In this document: in pieces, positions 1 through 7,673 of the stretch
Position numbering within the stretch: position 1 is the stretch's first letter
Layout: every line of letters begins with the position of its first letter
Program-made: the position numbers and the translations under genes
The notes under the pieces: generated by a model
Databases searched by the model: none
Told to the model about the DNA's origin: nothing
The model's input: only the letters and a program-made list of their open reading frames with translations
NCBI GenBank assembly: GCA_023433775.1
Contig: JAEYTY010000126.1
Location: 1-28,646, forward strand
Length of the DNA: 28,646 nt
Direction of reading: 5' to 3'
From: Pseudomonadota bacterium
GTDB lineage: Bacteria > Pseudomonadota > Alphaproteobacteria > Rhizobiales > Devosiaceae

Positions 1-1
1 C

Positions 2-460
2 GTGCTGGGCATTGTCAGCGTTACCGCTTGGGAGACTGAGTTGGTGACGACGCTCAATCCCGGCGAGACAACCGAAATCGCCGGCTATGTCATTGCCTTT
101 GATGACTTCCAGCCCGTGCAGGGGCCAAATTACGTCGCAGAAACCGGGCACTTCACGGTGACCGCCCATGATGGCAGCACCGCGCGTCTTGATGCCGAAC
201 GGCGCACTTATGTGGCCAGCGGAATGCCGACGACGGAAGCCGCCATTCAGACCTATGGCCTCTCCCAGCTCTATCTCCAGCTTGGTGAGCCGCTGGACGA
301 TACCCATGTGGTCCGCATCTGGTTCAAGCCCTATATCCTGCTGATCTGGCTGGGCACATTGGTTATGGCTGGGGCGGGTATTCTGTCGCTGACCGACCGC
401 CGCCTGCGTCTTGGTGCTCCTCAAAAAGCGGCAAGACCGAGCTTGGAGGCCGCAGAGTGA
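2..460 (+). CDS. ccmF: CcmF/CycK, cytochrome c heme lyase subunit (3' part, 5' end outside window)
   Basis: This is the C-terminal 152 residues of an integral membrane protein of the System I cytochrome c maturation pathway. CcmF works with CcmH (and CcmI) to attach heme to the CxxCH motif of apocytochromes in the periplasm. The visible part holds the late periplasmic domain (WETELVTTLNPGE, GYVIAFDDFQPVQGPNY, then a conserved VRIWFKPYILLIWLG stretch) and the last transmembrane segment, about residues 109-130 of the fragment. The reading frame is open to the window edge, so the GTG at position 2 is not a real start. The stop overlaps the start of ccmH by 4 bases, which suggests translational coupling in a ccm/cyc operon. 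The family call comes from recognised sequence style and from the ccmH neighbour. Confidence 0.9.
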   Translation: MLGIVSVTAWETELVTTLNPGETTEIAGYVIAFDDFQPVQGPNYVAETGHFTVTAHDGSTARLDAERRTYVASGMPTTEAAIQTYGLSQLYLQLGEPLDDTHVVRIWFKPYILLIWLGTLVMAGAGILSLTDRRLRLGAPQKAARPSLEAAE

Positions 461-909
461 ATTTGCGTCTCCTGCTGATCGCATTGATCCTTGCCTTGTC
501 GACCCCTGCCTATGCCGTTGGTCCGGACGAGGTTCTCGCCGATCCGGTGCTGGAACAGCGCGCGCGAGACATTTCGGGGGGATTGCGGTGCCTCGTGTGC
601 CAGAACCAGTCCATCGATGACAGCGATGCCGATCTGGCGCGCGATCTGCGCCTTTTGGTCCGCGAGCGGCTGGTGGCGGGCGATAATGACCAGCAGGTCG
701 AGCAGTTCATCGTTGATCGCTATGGCGAATATGTCCTGCTCAATCCCCGTTTCGGCGCGCATACGCTGCTGCTTTGGCTGGCGGGGCCGGCCTTGCTGGT
801 GCTGGGGCTTGTCACCCTGTTGGTCAGTCGACGCCGGCAGATGCCGGTGGTTGCGCTGGAATTGACGGCGGAAGAAGAGGCGGCGCTCGACAGGCTTAGG
901 GATCAATAA
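457..909 (+). CDS. ccmH: CcmH/CycL, cytochrome c maturation thiol-disulfide protein
   Basis: This 150-residue membrane-anchored periplasmic protein reduces or presents apocytochrome c cysteines for heme ligation and partners CcmF. Residues 1-20 form a signal sequence. The family motif LRCLVCQNQS carries the redox pair C45 and C48, and is followed by the helical core (ARDLRLLVRERL, FIVDRYGEYVLLNPRF). A transmembrane segment lies at about residues 102-124, with a short basic cytoplasmic tail. The length fits a stand-alone CcmH without a fused CcmI-like TPR part. The GTG start at 457 sits inside the ccmF stop (GTGA overlap), so it is probably coupled to ccmF. It appears to be the last gene of the operon, because 150 bp without a gene follow. 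Confidence 0.93.
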   Translation: MNLRLLLIALILALSTPAYAVGPDEVLADPVLEQRARDISGGLRCLVCQNQSIDDSDADLARDLRLLVRERLVAGDNDQQVEQFIVDRYGEYVLLNPRFGAHTLLLWLAGPALLVLGLVTLLVSRRRQMPVVALELTAEEEAALDRLRDQ

Positions 910-987
910 GTCCGCATTTTCTGGAGCTTCGCGCAGCCCGCGCCGCAATCCCGCCACCAACATTGCCAAACCTTAATGCTGGCGCAA

Positions 988-1015
988 CTTCCCAGAAAGG
1001 CGAGACGTTCCATAT
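988..1015 (+). promoter_or_regulatory. Possible heat-shock (RpoH-type) promoter upstream of degP
   Basis: In the 150-bp gap before degP, CCATAT (1010-1015) resembles the sigma-32 -10 element, and CTTCCC (988-993) is a partial match to the CTTG-type -35 element, with a 16-bp spacer. A small inverted repeat AAGCT-N6-AGCTT (1025-1040) and a Shine-Dalgarno AGGAG (1046-1050) lie between it and the degP ATG. DegP genes are common heat-shock or envelope-stress targets, but the -35 match is poor and the assignment is tentative. Confidence 0.3.
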
Positions 1016-1059
1016 GTAGCTCATAAGCTGTTGAGAGCTTCATTCAGGAGATACGTCCC

Positions 1060-2598
1060 ATGCGTTCGACAATTCTCACGCGTACGCGCCGTTGGCTCGG
1101 TGCCTCCGCCCTGGCTCTGCTGGTCGGCGTCGGCGGCGTTTCAACCGCCTTTGTCATGACCGGCCAGGTCGCTAACGCGCAGGTCCAAAACGCCGCGCAG
1201 ATCGTGGTGCCGCAGGCAACAGTCCAGCAGGGCTTTGCCGACCTCGTCGAGGCCGTAAAGCCTGCCGTTGTTTCCATCCTCGTTGAAGCCGAGGCGCCCG
1301 CGCGCGGTGGTTCGCGCGGCGGCGGCCGTGGCTTCGAGTTCGATTTCAACATGCCCGACCTTCCCGAAGGTCATCCCTTCCGCGATTTCTTTGACCAGTT
1401 CGGTGGCGAGTCCCCGCGTGGCCAGGGCGGCGAAGGGCGTCCCCCGCGCCAGTTCATGGCCGCCGGTTCGGGCTTCATCATTTCGGCTGACGGCTATGTC
1501 GTGACCAATAACCACGTCGTTTCCGACGCTACCAAGGTGACGGTCGTGTTCGAAGACGGCAGCGAACAGGTCGCTGAAGTTGTCGGCACTGACGAGCGCA
1601 CGGACCTCGCCGTGCTCAAGATCGAAGGCGACGACCTGCCTTTCGTGACCTTTGAAGAGGAAGCCAGCCGCGTTGGTGACTGGGTGGTGGCCGTTGGTAA
1701 TCCATTCGGCCTCGGCGGCACGGTGACCGTGGGTGTCATCTCCGGCAAGGGCCGCAATATTGGCGGCTCCAACTATGGCGACTTCCTGCAGATCGACGCT
1801 GCCGTGAACACCGGCAATTCCGGTGGCCCGGCCTTCAACACCAATGGTGAAGTGGTCGGCGTCAATACCGCCATCTATTCGCCCAATGGCGGCAATGTCG
1901 GCATCGCCTTTGCTATCCCGGCCAGCACGGTCAAGCAGATCGTCAATCAGCTTGTCGAGGACGGAACGGTCACCCGCGGCTATCTCGGTGTTTCCATCCA
2001 GGACGTCAGCCGCGACATTGCCGATAGCCTTGGCCTCGACCAGCCGCGCGGCGCCATTGTGCGTGAACCGGCCTCCGATGGCCCTGCCGGCGACGCTGGC
2101 GTGAAGTCGGGTGACGTGATCACGGCTGTGGACGGCGAGCAGATCGACGACGCACTCGACCTGAGCCGCACCATTGCCAGCAAGGCACCGGACTCGACCG
2201 TGGAGCTGACGATCTGGCGCGATGGCGGCGAAATCACCATTCCTGTGACCCTGTTTGAACTGCAGGTCGACAGCGGTGACGAAGAGCCCGCAGCTCCGGT
2301 TCCTGCTGAGGAAGTGCCTCAGGCGACAACCAGCCTTGGCATGACCCTTGTTCCCAATGGTGACGGCACCGGCGGTCTGCTGATCCAGAACATCGAGCCG
2401 GACAGTGAAGCCGCCAAGATGGGCCTTGCCGTTGGCGATGTGGTTCTGGAAGTCGACAACCAGGCCGTCCAGTCCACCGGCGACTTTGACCAGGCTGTCG
2501 ACGGCGTTCGCAGCAAGGGCCTCGATCGGGCGCTGATCAAGCTCTCGCGTGGCAGCGAAGTGCGCTTTATCGGCTTGCCAATCAACGACGCCGAGTAA
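1060..2598 (+). CDS. degP: DegP/HtrA-family periplasmic serine endoprotease (Do-like)
   Basis: This 512-residue protein degrades and chaperones misfolded envelope proteins. Residues 1-40 form a signal peptide with an AxA-type end (VANAQ). The trypsin-like domain carries the triad H152 (TNNHVV), D182 (ERTDLAVLKI) and S254 (NTGNSGGPAF). Two PDZ domains follow, at about 300-395 and 425-510, the second with the GLLIQNIEPDSEAAKMGL signature. A Gly/Arg/Phe-rich insertion at about 82-130 is the regulatory LA-loop region. Length and domain order match the family. The ATG start has AGGAG 9 bases upstream. The gene lies between the ccm genes and a two-component system; a strong hairpin follows it, so it is probably transcribed separately or with reduced read-through. 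Confidence 0.95.
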   Translation: MRSTILTRTRRWLGASALALLVGVGGVSTAFVMTGQVANAQVQNAAQIVVPQATVQQGFADLVEAVKPAVVSILVEAEAPARGGSRGGGRGFEFDFNMPDLPEGHPFRDFFDQFGGESPRGQGGEGRPPRQFMAAGSGFIISADGYVVTNNHVVSDATKVTVVFEDGSEQVAEVVGTDERTDLAVLKIEGDDLPFVTFEEEASRVGDWVVAVGNPFGLGGTVTVGVISGKGRNIGGSNYGDFLQIDAAVNTGNSGGPAFNTNGEVVGVNTAIYSPNGGNVGIAFAIPASTVKQIVNQLVEDGTVTRGYLGVSIQDVSRDIADSLGLDQPRGAIVREPASDGPAGDAGVKSGDVITAVDGEQIDDALDLSRTIASKAPDSTVELTIWRDGGEITIPVTLFELQVDSGDEEPAAPVPAEEVPQATTSLGMTLVPNGDGTGGLLIQNIEPDSEAAKMGLAVGDVVLEVDNQAVQSTGDFDQAVDGVRSKGLDRALIKLSRGSEVRFIGLPINDAE

Positions 2599-2607
2599 AA
2601 ATGGCGG

Positions 2608-2628
2608 CCCCGGGGCAATGCCCCGGGG
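2608..2628 (+). terminator. GC-rich hairpin after degP (terminator or attenuator)
   Basis: A perfect 9-bp inverted repeat (CCCCGGGGC / GCCCCGGGG) with a 3-nt AAT loop lies 10 bp after the degP stop. It is followed by TCTCTTC, which is only moderately T-rich. It overlaps the in-frame upstream ATG (2618) of the next gene, an argument against that ATG being the start. It could stop transcription or lower expression of the downstream two-component genes relative to degP. Confidence 0.65.
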
Positions 2629-2653
2629 TCTCTTCATCAAGCGGAGCGTCGCG

Positions 2654-3325
2654 TTGAAAATTCTGCTGATTGAAGACGACCGTGAGGCGGCGAGCTATCT
2701 CATCCAGGCGCTGGATGAAGCCGGCCACGTCACCCACCACGCCGCCGATGGCGAAACAGGCTACGCCATGGCCTCCGGCATGGATTATGACGTGCTGATC
2801 GTGGATCGCATGTTGCCCCGTCGCGATGGCCTTTCCATCATCGAAAGCCTGCGGGCCGAAGCCGACAACACTCCCGTCCTGATCCTGTCCGCCCTGGGCG
2901 AAGTCGATGACCGTGTCACCGGCCTGCGCGCCGGCGGCGATGACTATCTGACCAAGCCCTATGCCTTTACCGAATTGCTGGCCCGCATCGAAGTGCTCGC
3001 GCGCCGCTCCAGTCCGGCCGAAGCAGCGACCAGCTATTCCGTCGGCGGCCTGACGCTGGACCGCTTGAGCCGCAAGGTGGAGCGCGACGGCGAGACGATT
3101 CTTCTCCAGCCGCGCGAATTCCGCCTGCTCGAATATCTGATGAAGAATGCTGCCAAGGTGGTGACCCGCACCATGCTGCTCGAAAATGTGTGGGACTATC
3201 ACTTTGATCCGCAGACCAATGTCATCGACGTGCATATGTCGCGCCTGCGCGCCAAGATCGACAAGGGCCATGCCAGCCCGCTGCTCCATACGGTGCGCGG
3301 CGCCGGCTACATGATCCGGGACTGA
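2654..3325 (+). CDS. OmpR/PhoB-family response regulator
   Basis: This is a 223-residue DNA-binding response regulator. The receiver domain spans about 1-118, with the acidic pocket E7-D8-D9, phosphoacceptor D51 (VDRMLP), S79 and K101 (LTKPYAF). A winged-helix domain follows at about 127-221 (LLQPREFRLLEYLMKNAAKVVTRTMLLENVWDY... HTVRGAGYMI, given in parts). The frame is open farther upstream, but conserved homology begins at the TTG at 2654 (MKILLIEDD). That codon has GCGGAG 7 bases upstream, whereas the upstream ATG sits in the degP hairpin. The gene is separated by only 4 bp from the kinase that follows, so the two form a cognate pair. The regulated genes cannot be read from the sequence; degP is an obvious neighbour candidate. 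Confidence 0.93.
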   Translation: MKILLIEDDREAASYLIQALDEAGHVTHHAADGETGYAMASGMDYDVLIVDRMLPRRDGLSIIESLRAEADNTPVLILSALGEVDDRVTGLRAGGDDYLTKPYAFTELLARIEVLARRSSPAEAATSYSVGGLTLDRLSRKVERDGETILLQPREFRLLEYLMKNAAKVVTRTMLLENVWDYHFDPQTNVIDVHMSRLRAKIDKGHASPLLHTVRGAGYMIRD

Positions 3326-3329
3326 CATT

Positions 3330-4742
3330 TTGAGCCGCTTCGCACAGGTCTGGCGCACATCCACAGTCCGGCTGACCGCGACCTTCATCGCCATCTTTGT
3401 CGTCTTCGCCATCCTGCTCATGGGCTTTATCGGCTGGCAGTCGAGCGTCCAGATTCAACGCCAGCAGGCCGACGAGATTGATCGCGAGGTAAAGGTCTTC
3501 CAGCGCATCGAAGCGACGCAGGGCATCCGCGCCATGGCCTTCGCGCTCGAGCGCGTTTCGCGCCAGCCCGGCCCCGGTGTTTACTTCCTCGGCGACGCAT
3601 CGGGGCTTTATCTGCTCGGCAACATGCCCGAAGTGCCGCCAGAAGTGCTGATCAATCCCGGCATTTACAGCTTCGATTACGACCGCCCGAGCGCGCTTGT
3701 CGAAGGTCCCGGCCCCGATGGTGAGGGACCACACAGGGCGGGTGTGGCCGTCGTGCGCTCCATCGAACTCCCCAATGGAATGCGGCTGGTTGTGGGACGC
3801 GACGTCGTCGAGCGACGCGGCTATTCCGCCATCATCCTGCAGAGTTTTCTCGTTGGTGTCGTCGGCATCATCCTTTTTTCCATCATAGCCGGCGGCATCA
3901 CCGCCCGCCGCGTGCTGCGCCGCATCGATACCATTCGCGCGACGTCCACCAAGATCATGTCAGGCAATCTCAGCGAGCGTGTTCCGGTGACCCGGCGCAA
4001 TGACGAGTTTGACGGGCTGGCGACCAATCTCAACGCCATGCTCGACCGCATCGAGCAATTGCTTCAGGGCCTCAAGGAAGTGACCGACAATGTCGCGCAT
4101 GACCTCAAGACACCACTGACCCGCCTGCGCAACCGGGCCGAAAGCGCGCTTCGCGAGGGGACCAGTGAGGAAACGCGGCAGGAGGCGCTGGAAAACGTCA
4201 TTGTCGAAAGCGACCGGCTGATCCAGACCTTCAATGCCCTGCTGATGATCGCGCGCGTCGAAGCCGGAGCGCCCTCCGGCGTCCTGTCCGAAATCGACAT
4301 CAGCCCCATCGTTGCCGACGTCGCGGAACTCTATGGGCCTCTTGCCGAAGACGGCGGCATCGAGCTGAAAACCAATATTGCAGAGGGTATTACCGTAAAA
4401 GGCAACCGCGAACTGATTGGTCAGGCCATGGTCAATCTGCTCGAAAACGCTGTGAAATATGCGCGTCCGGCCGATGGCGGGGCCGGGCTGATCAGCGTCG
4501 AACTGACCCGAATTGGCAATCGTGCGGAGATCATCGTTGCGGACAACGGCCCGGGCATTCCGGCAGCGGATCGCAAGCGGGTGCTGGAGCGCTTTGTGCG
4601 GCTGGAGGTCAGCCGGTCGGAGCCCGGCTCCGGCCTCGGCCTCGCGCTGGTCAATGCCGTCGCAGGCCTCCATGGCGGCACATTCCGCGTCGAAGACAAT
4701 GCGCCCGGCCTGCGGGCAATCCTGGAATTGCCGGCCAGCTGA
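3330..4742 (+). CDS. HAMP-domain sensor histidine kinase, partner of the adjacent regulator
   Basis: This is a 470-residue inner-membrane sensor kinase. Transmembrane helix 1 is at about 15-35 and helix 2 at about 167-190, flanking a periplasmic sensor of about 130 residues of no recognised family. A HAMP linker follows (190-243). The dimerisation and phosphotransfer domain has H257 in NVAHDLKTPLTRL. The ATPase domain shows the N box (NLLENAVKYA), G1 box (DNGPGIP) and G2 box (GSGLGLALV). The start is TTG at 3330, 4 bp after the regulator stop, so the pair is very likely co-translated. The ligand is unknown. The position next to degP hints at an envelope signal, which is inference only. Confidence 0.93.
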   Translation: MSRFAQVWRTSTVRLTATFIAIFVVFAILLMGFIGWQSSVQIQRQQADEIDREVKVFQRIEATQGIRAMAFALERVSRQPGPGVYFLGDASGLYLLGNMPEVPPEVLINPGIYSFDYDRPSALVEGPGPDGEGPHRAGVAVVRSIELPNGMRLVVGRDVVERRGYSAIILQSFLVGVVGIILFSIIAGGITARRVLRRIDTIRATSTKIMSGNLSERVPVTRRNDEFDGLATNLNAMLDRIEQLLQGLKEVTDNVAHDLKTPLTRLRNRAESALREGTSEETRQEALENVIVESDRLIQTFNALLMIARVEAGAPSGVLSEIDISPIVADVAELYGPLAEDGGIELKTNIAEGITVKGNRELIGQAMVNLLENAVKYARPADGGAGLISVELTRIGNRAEIIVADNGPGIPAADRKRVLERFVRLEVSRSEPGSGLGLALVNAVAGLHGGTFRVEDNAPGLRAILELPAS

Positions 4743-4788
4743 GTCGCCCGGCCTTGCCGCCCTTGCTGCGCCACGTTATGCCTCGAAA

Positions 4789-7668
4789 ATGAGCATGAAC
4801 TTGTCGCCGCTGCCCCCGATCGATCATCCGCAATTTGACGCGCTGCTGGCGGAACTGCCCGCCGATCAGCGTGCCGCCTTTGTCCCAGTCGCGCCAGCGC
4901 TTGGCCCTCTGCTTGAGGTTGCGCCCTATCTGCTCGATCTCGCGCGGCAACATGCTGGCTGGCTGGCAGAAACTCTCGCCGATGACCCCGACAAGGCCTT
5001 CGCCGAGCTGATGACCAGGATCTCCGCCGCCGGCCTCAGCGACGACGAGAACGCTCTGGCACAAGTGCTGCGCGAGGCGAAGGGGCGAACGGCGCTGCTG
5101 GCGGCGGTTGCCGAAACCGGTGGCGTCTGGACCACTGCGCGCGCCACCGAAGCGCTGTCCGATCTCGCCGATGCAGCGCTGGAAGCGGCGCTTGATCTGC
5201 TCATGCGGCAGGCCGCCGAAAAGGGGCAATTGGCCATCCCGGCGGACCAGGCGCGCGCCGCCAATTCCGGCCTCGCCATTTTCGCCCTCGGCAAGCATGG
5301 CGGGCGCGAGCTCAATTACTCCTCCGACATCGACATCGTCGCCTTTTTCGACCCGCAAAAGCCGGTGCTGGCTGAGCCGGGCGAGGCGACGAAAATCTAT
5401 TCGCGCATGGTGCAGAAGCTGGTCGGCCTCATGGAGGACCGGCTGGTCGGCGGCTATGTGTTCCGCACCGATCTGCGCCTGCGGCCCGATCCCGGCTCAA
5501 CGCCGGTGGCGATTTCGGTTGATGCAGCGCTGGCCTATTATGAGGTGCGCGGCCAGAACTGGGAGCGTGCTGCCTGGATCAAGGCGCGGCCCTGCGCCGG
5601 GGACAAAGCGGTGGGCAATGCCTTCCTCAAGGAGCTGGCGCCCTATGTCTGGCGCAAGCATCTGGACTTCGCAACCATCGCCGACATCCAGGCGATGAAG
5701 CGCCAGATCAATGTCTCCAAGAAAGTCGGCGACATCCGCGTCGAGGGGCACAATGTGAAGCTTGGGCGCGGCGGCATTCGCGAGATCGAGTTTTTCGCCC
5801 AGACCCAGCAATTGATCGCCGGGGGCCGAGACCAGGCCCTGCGCGTACGCCCAACAACGCAAGCACTGGCCGCACTGGCGGAAGCCAACTGGATTGCGCC
5901 TGAGACCGCGCAGCAATTGACGGAGACGTATTGGTATCTGCGCGCGGTGGAAAATCGCCTGCAAATGCTGCGCGACGAGCAGACCCACATCATGCCCGAC
6001 AATAAAGCCGATGTGGCCGTCATTGGCCGCTTGATGGGCGAGCCGGACCTCAAGGCCTTCGAAAAAACCTACCGCGCCGCCCTCAACCTCGTGGCGCGCT
6101 ATTACGCCGAGCTGTTCACCGAGGGCGAAACGCTGGGCTCAGGCGAGGGCAATCTGGTTTTTACCGGCAGTGACGACGATCCGGAAACGCTCGAAACGCT
6201 CACCAATATGGGCTTTGCCGATGCGCATAAGGCCATCGAATTCGTCCGCAAATGGCATTATGGCAGCTATGCCGCCACCCGCACCTCGGCGGCCCGTGCC
6301 CATCTCACCGAATTGCTCCCGGCACTACTGCTGACGCTTGGTCGCGCAGGCAATGCCGATGCCGCGCTGGCGCAGTTCGACAATTTCCTCTCGCGCCTGC
6401 CCGCCGGTGTGCAGCTCTTCGCCCTGTTGCGCAATCACGAGCAGTTGCGCACGCTGCTGGTGCAGTTCATGGCCTCCGCGCCGCGCATGGCCGAAGCGGT
6501 GATCCACCGTGCCCATGTCATGGATGGGCTGATCGATCCGGCCTTCGCCAATGACGTCACCCATCGCGACGTGCTGGTAGCCAAGGTCGATGACTTTCTT
6601 GCCGATGCGCGTTCTTATGAGGACCTGATCGACCGCGCCCGCATCATCGGGCAGGAACAGAAATTCCTCGTGGCGGCGGGACTTCTATCGGGCACGGTGA
6701 CGGCCAGCGGGGCAGGGGAGCAGTTCACCGCGCTGGCCGAAACGCTGCTCAACAGGCTCTTCGCCAGTGTGCAGACCGAGTTCGCGAGGCGCCATGGCCA
6801 TATCGAAGGCGCAACGATGGCGCTGCTCGCCTTCGGCAAGATGGCAAGCCGCGAGATGACCTTCACCTCCGATCTCGACTTCATCCTGCTCTACGATGCG
6901 CCGGATGTGGAATCGGACGGCGAGCGGTCCCTCGCCACGCCGCATTATTTCGCGCGCCTGACCCAGCGGCTTGTTGCAGCAATTTCAGCGCCCACCGCCG
7001 AGGGCGTGCTCTACGAAGCCGATATGCGTCTCCGCCCTTCGGGCAATTCCGGGCCGCTTGCGACTGGGCTCAATGGCTTCCGGGCCTATCATCGCGACAA
7101 TGCCTGGACCTGGGAGCGCCTCGCCCTCAGCCGCGCTCGCGTCGTGGCCTCGGTGGGTGATCTCGGCAGCAAGGTGGATGGCGCAATTGCCGAAATCCTC
7201 GCCCAGCCCCGTGAAGCTGCCAAGACAATCGAAGATGTTGTTTCGATGCGCGCCCTGATGGCCCGCGAGCGCAAGCCGCGCCACCTCTTTGATCTGAAGC
7301 TGGCTGGCGGCGGCCTTGTCGATCTCGAGTTCATTGCCCAGTCCGCCCAGCTCGTCGCCGGCAAGGAAATCGCTTTGCCACAGGCGCAGACCGCGCGGGT
7401 GCTGGCGCGCTTGGGTGAAATCGGCCTCGTGCCCGAAGGGCGCCGGCTGGCCGAAATCCATGGTCTCTATTCAACCATTCTGCAGGTGATGAGTTCTGCG
7501 CTGGTCAGTCCGTTTCAAGACGAAGCCTGGTCGCCGGCCTTCAAGGAGCTACTGGCGCAATTGGCCCACTATCCTGACTTCGAGCGCCTCGAACTCGATA
7601 TCCGCCAGATGCTCGGTGAGGTCGAGGCTGCTGCCAGTGCCTGGTACGAAAAGGCGGCAACACTTTAG
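4789..7668 (+). CDS. glnE: GlnE, bifunctional glutamine synthetase adenylyltransferase/adenylyl-removing enzyme
   Basis: This 959-residue enzyme adenylylates and deadenylylates glutamine synthetase in response to PII and glutamine, tuning nitrogen assimilation. Two nucleotidyltransferase units are visible. The N-terminal adenylyl-removing site has GKHGGRELNYSSDID, with D180 and D182. The C-terminal adenylyl-transferase site has FGKMASREMTFTSDLD, with D695 and D697. Helical PII-uridylyltransferase-like regions follow each unit (GRGGIREIEFFAQ after the first, GGGLVDLEFIAQ after the second). The frame is open upstream into the kinase gene, but homology supports the ATG at 4789 (MSMNLSPLPPIDHPQFD) or the ATG 6 bases later. 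It begins 46 bp after the kinase stop with no terminator between, so it may be transcribed with the two-component genes. It ends 5 bp from the convergent kinase gene. Confidence 0.96.
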   Translation: MSMNLSPLPPIDHPQFDALLAELPADQRAAFVPVAPALGPLLEVAPYLLDLARQHAGWLAETLADDPDKAFAELMTRISAAGLSDDENALAQVLREAKGRTALLAAVAETGGVWTTARATEALSDLADAALEAALDLLMRQAAEKGQLAIPADQARAANSGLAIFALGKHGGRELNYSSDIDIVAFFDPQKPVLAEPGEATKIYSRMVQKLVGLMEDRLVGGYVFRTDLRLRPDPGSTPVAISVDAALAYYEVRGQNWERAAWIKARPCAGDKAVGNAFLKELAPYVWRKHLDFATIADIQAMKRQINVSKKVGDIRVEGHNVKLGRGGIREIEFFAQTQQLIAGGRDQALRVRPTTQALAALAEANWIAPETAQQLTETYWYLRAVENRLQMLRDEQTHIMPDNKADVAVIGRLMGEPDLKAFEKTYRAALNLVARYYAELFTEGETLGSGEGNLVFTGSDDDPETLETLTNMGFADAHKAIEFVRKWHYGSYAATRTSAARAHLTELLPALLLTLGRAGNADAALAQFDNFLSRLPAGVQLFALLRNHEQLRTLLVQFMASAPRMAEAVIHRAHVMDGLIDPAFANDVTHRDVLVAKVDDFLADARSYEDLIDRARIIGQEQKFLVAAGLLSGTVTASGAGEQFTALAETLLNRLFASVQTEFARRHGHIEGATMALLAFGKMASREMTFTSDLDFILLYDAPDVESDGERSLATPHYFARLTQRLVAAISAPTAEGVLYEADMRLRPSGNSGPLATGLNGFRAYHRDNAWTWERLALSRARVVASVGDLGSKVDGAIAEILAQPREAAKTIEDVVSMRALMARERKPRHLFDLKLAGGGLVDLEFIAQSAQLVAGKEIALPQAQTARVLARLGEIGLVPEGRRLAEIHGLYSTILQVMSSALVSPFQDEAWSPAFKELLAQLAHYPDFERLELDIRQMLGEVEAAASAWYEKAATL

Positions 7669-7673
7669 TCGGC

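Noticed and set aside
1141..2640. 499-codon minus-strand ORF opposite degP
   Set aside because: Shadow of degP. The plus frame has catalytic triad, PDZ domains and signal peptide; the minus frame has no domain.
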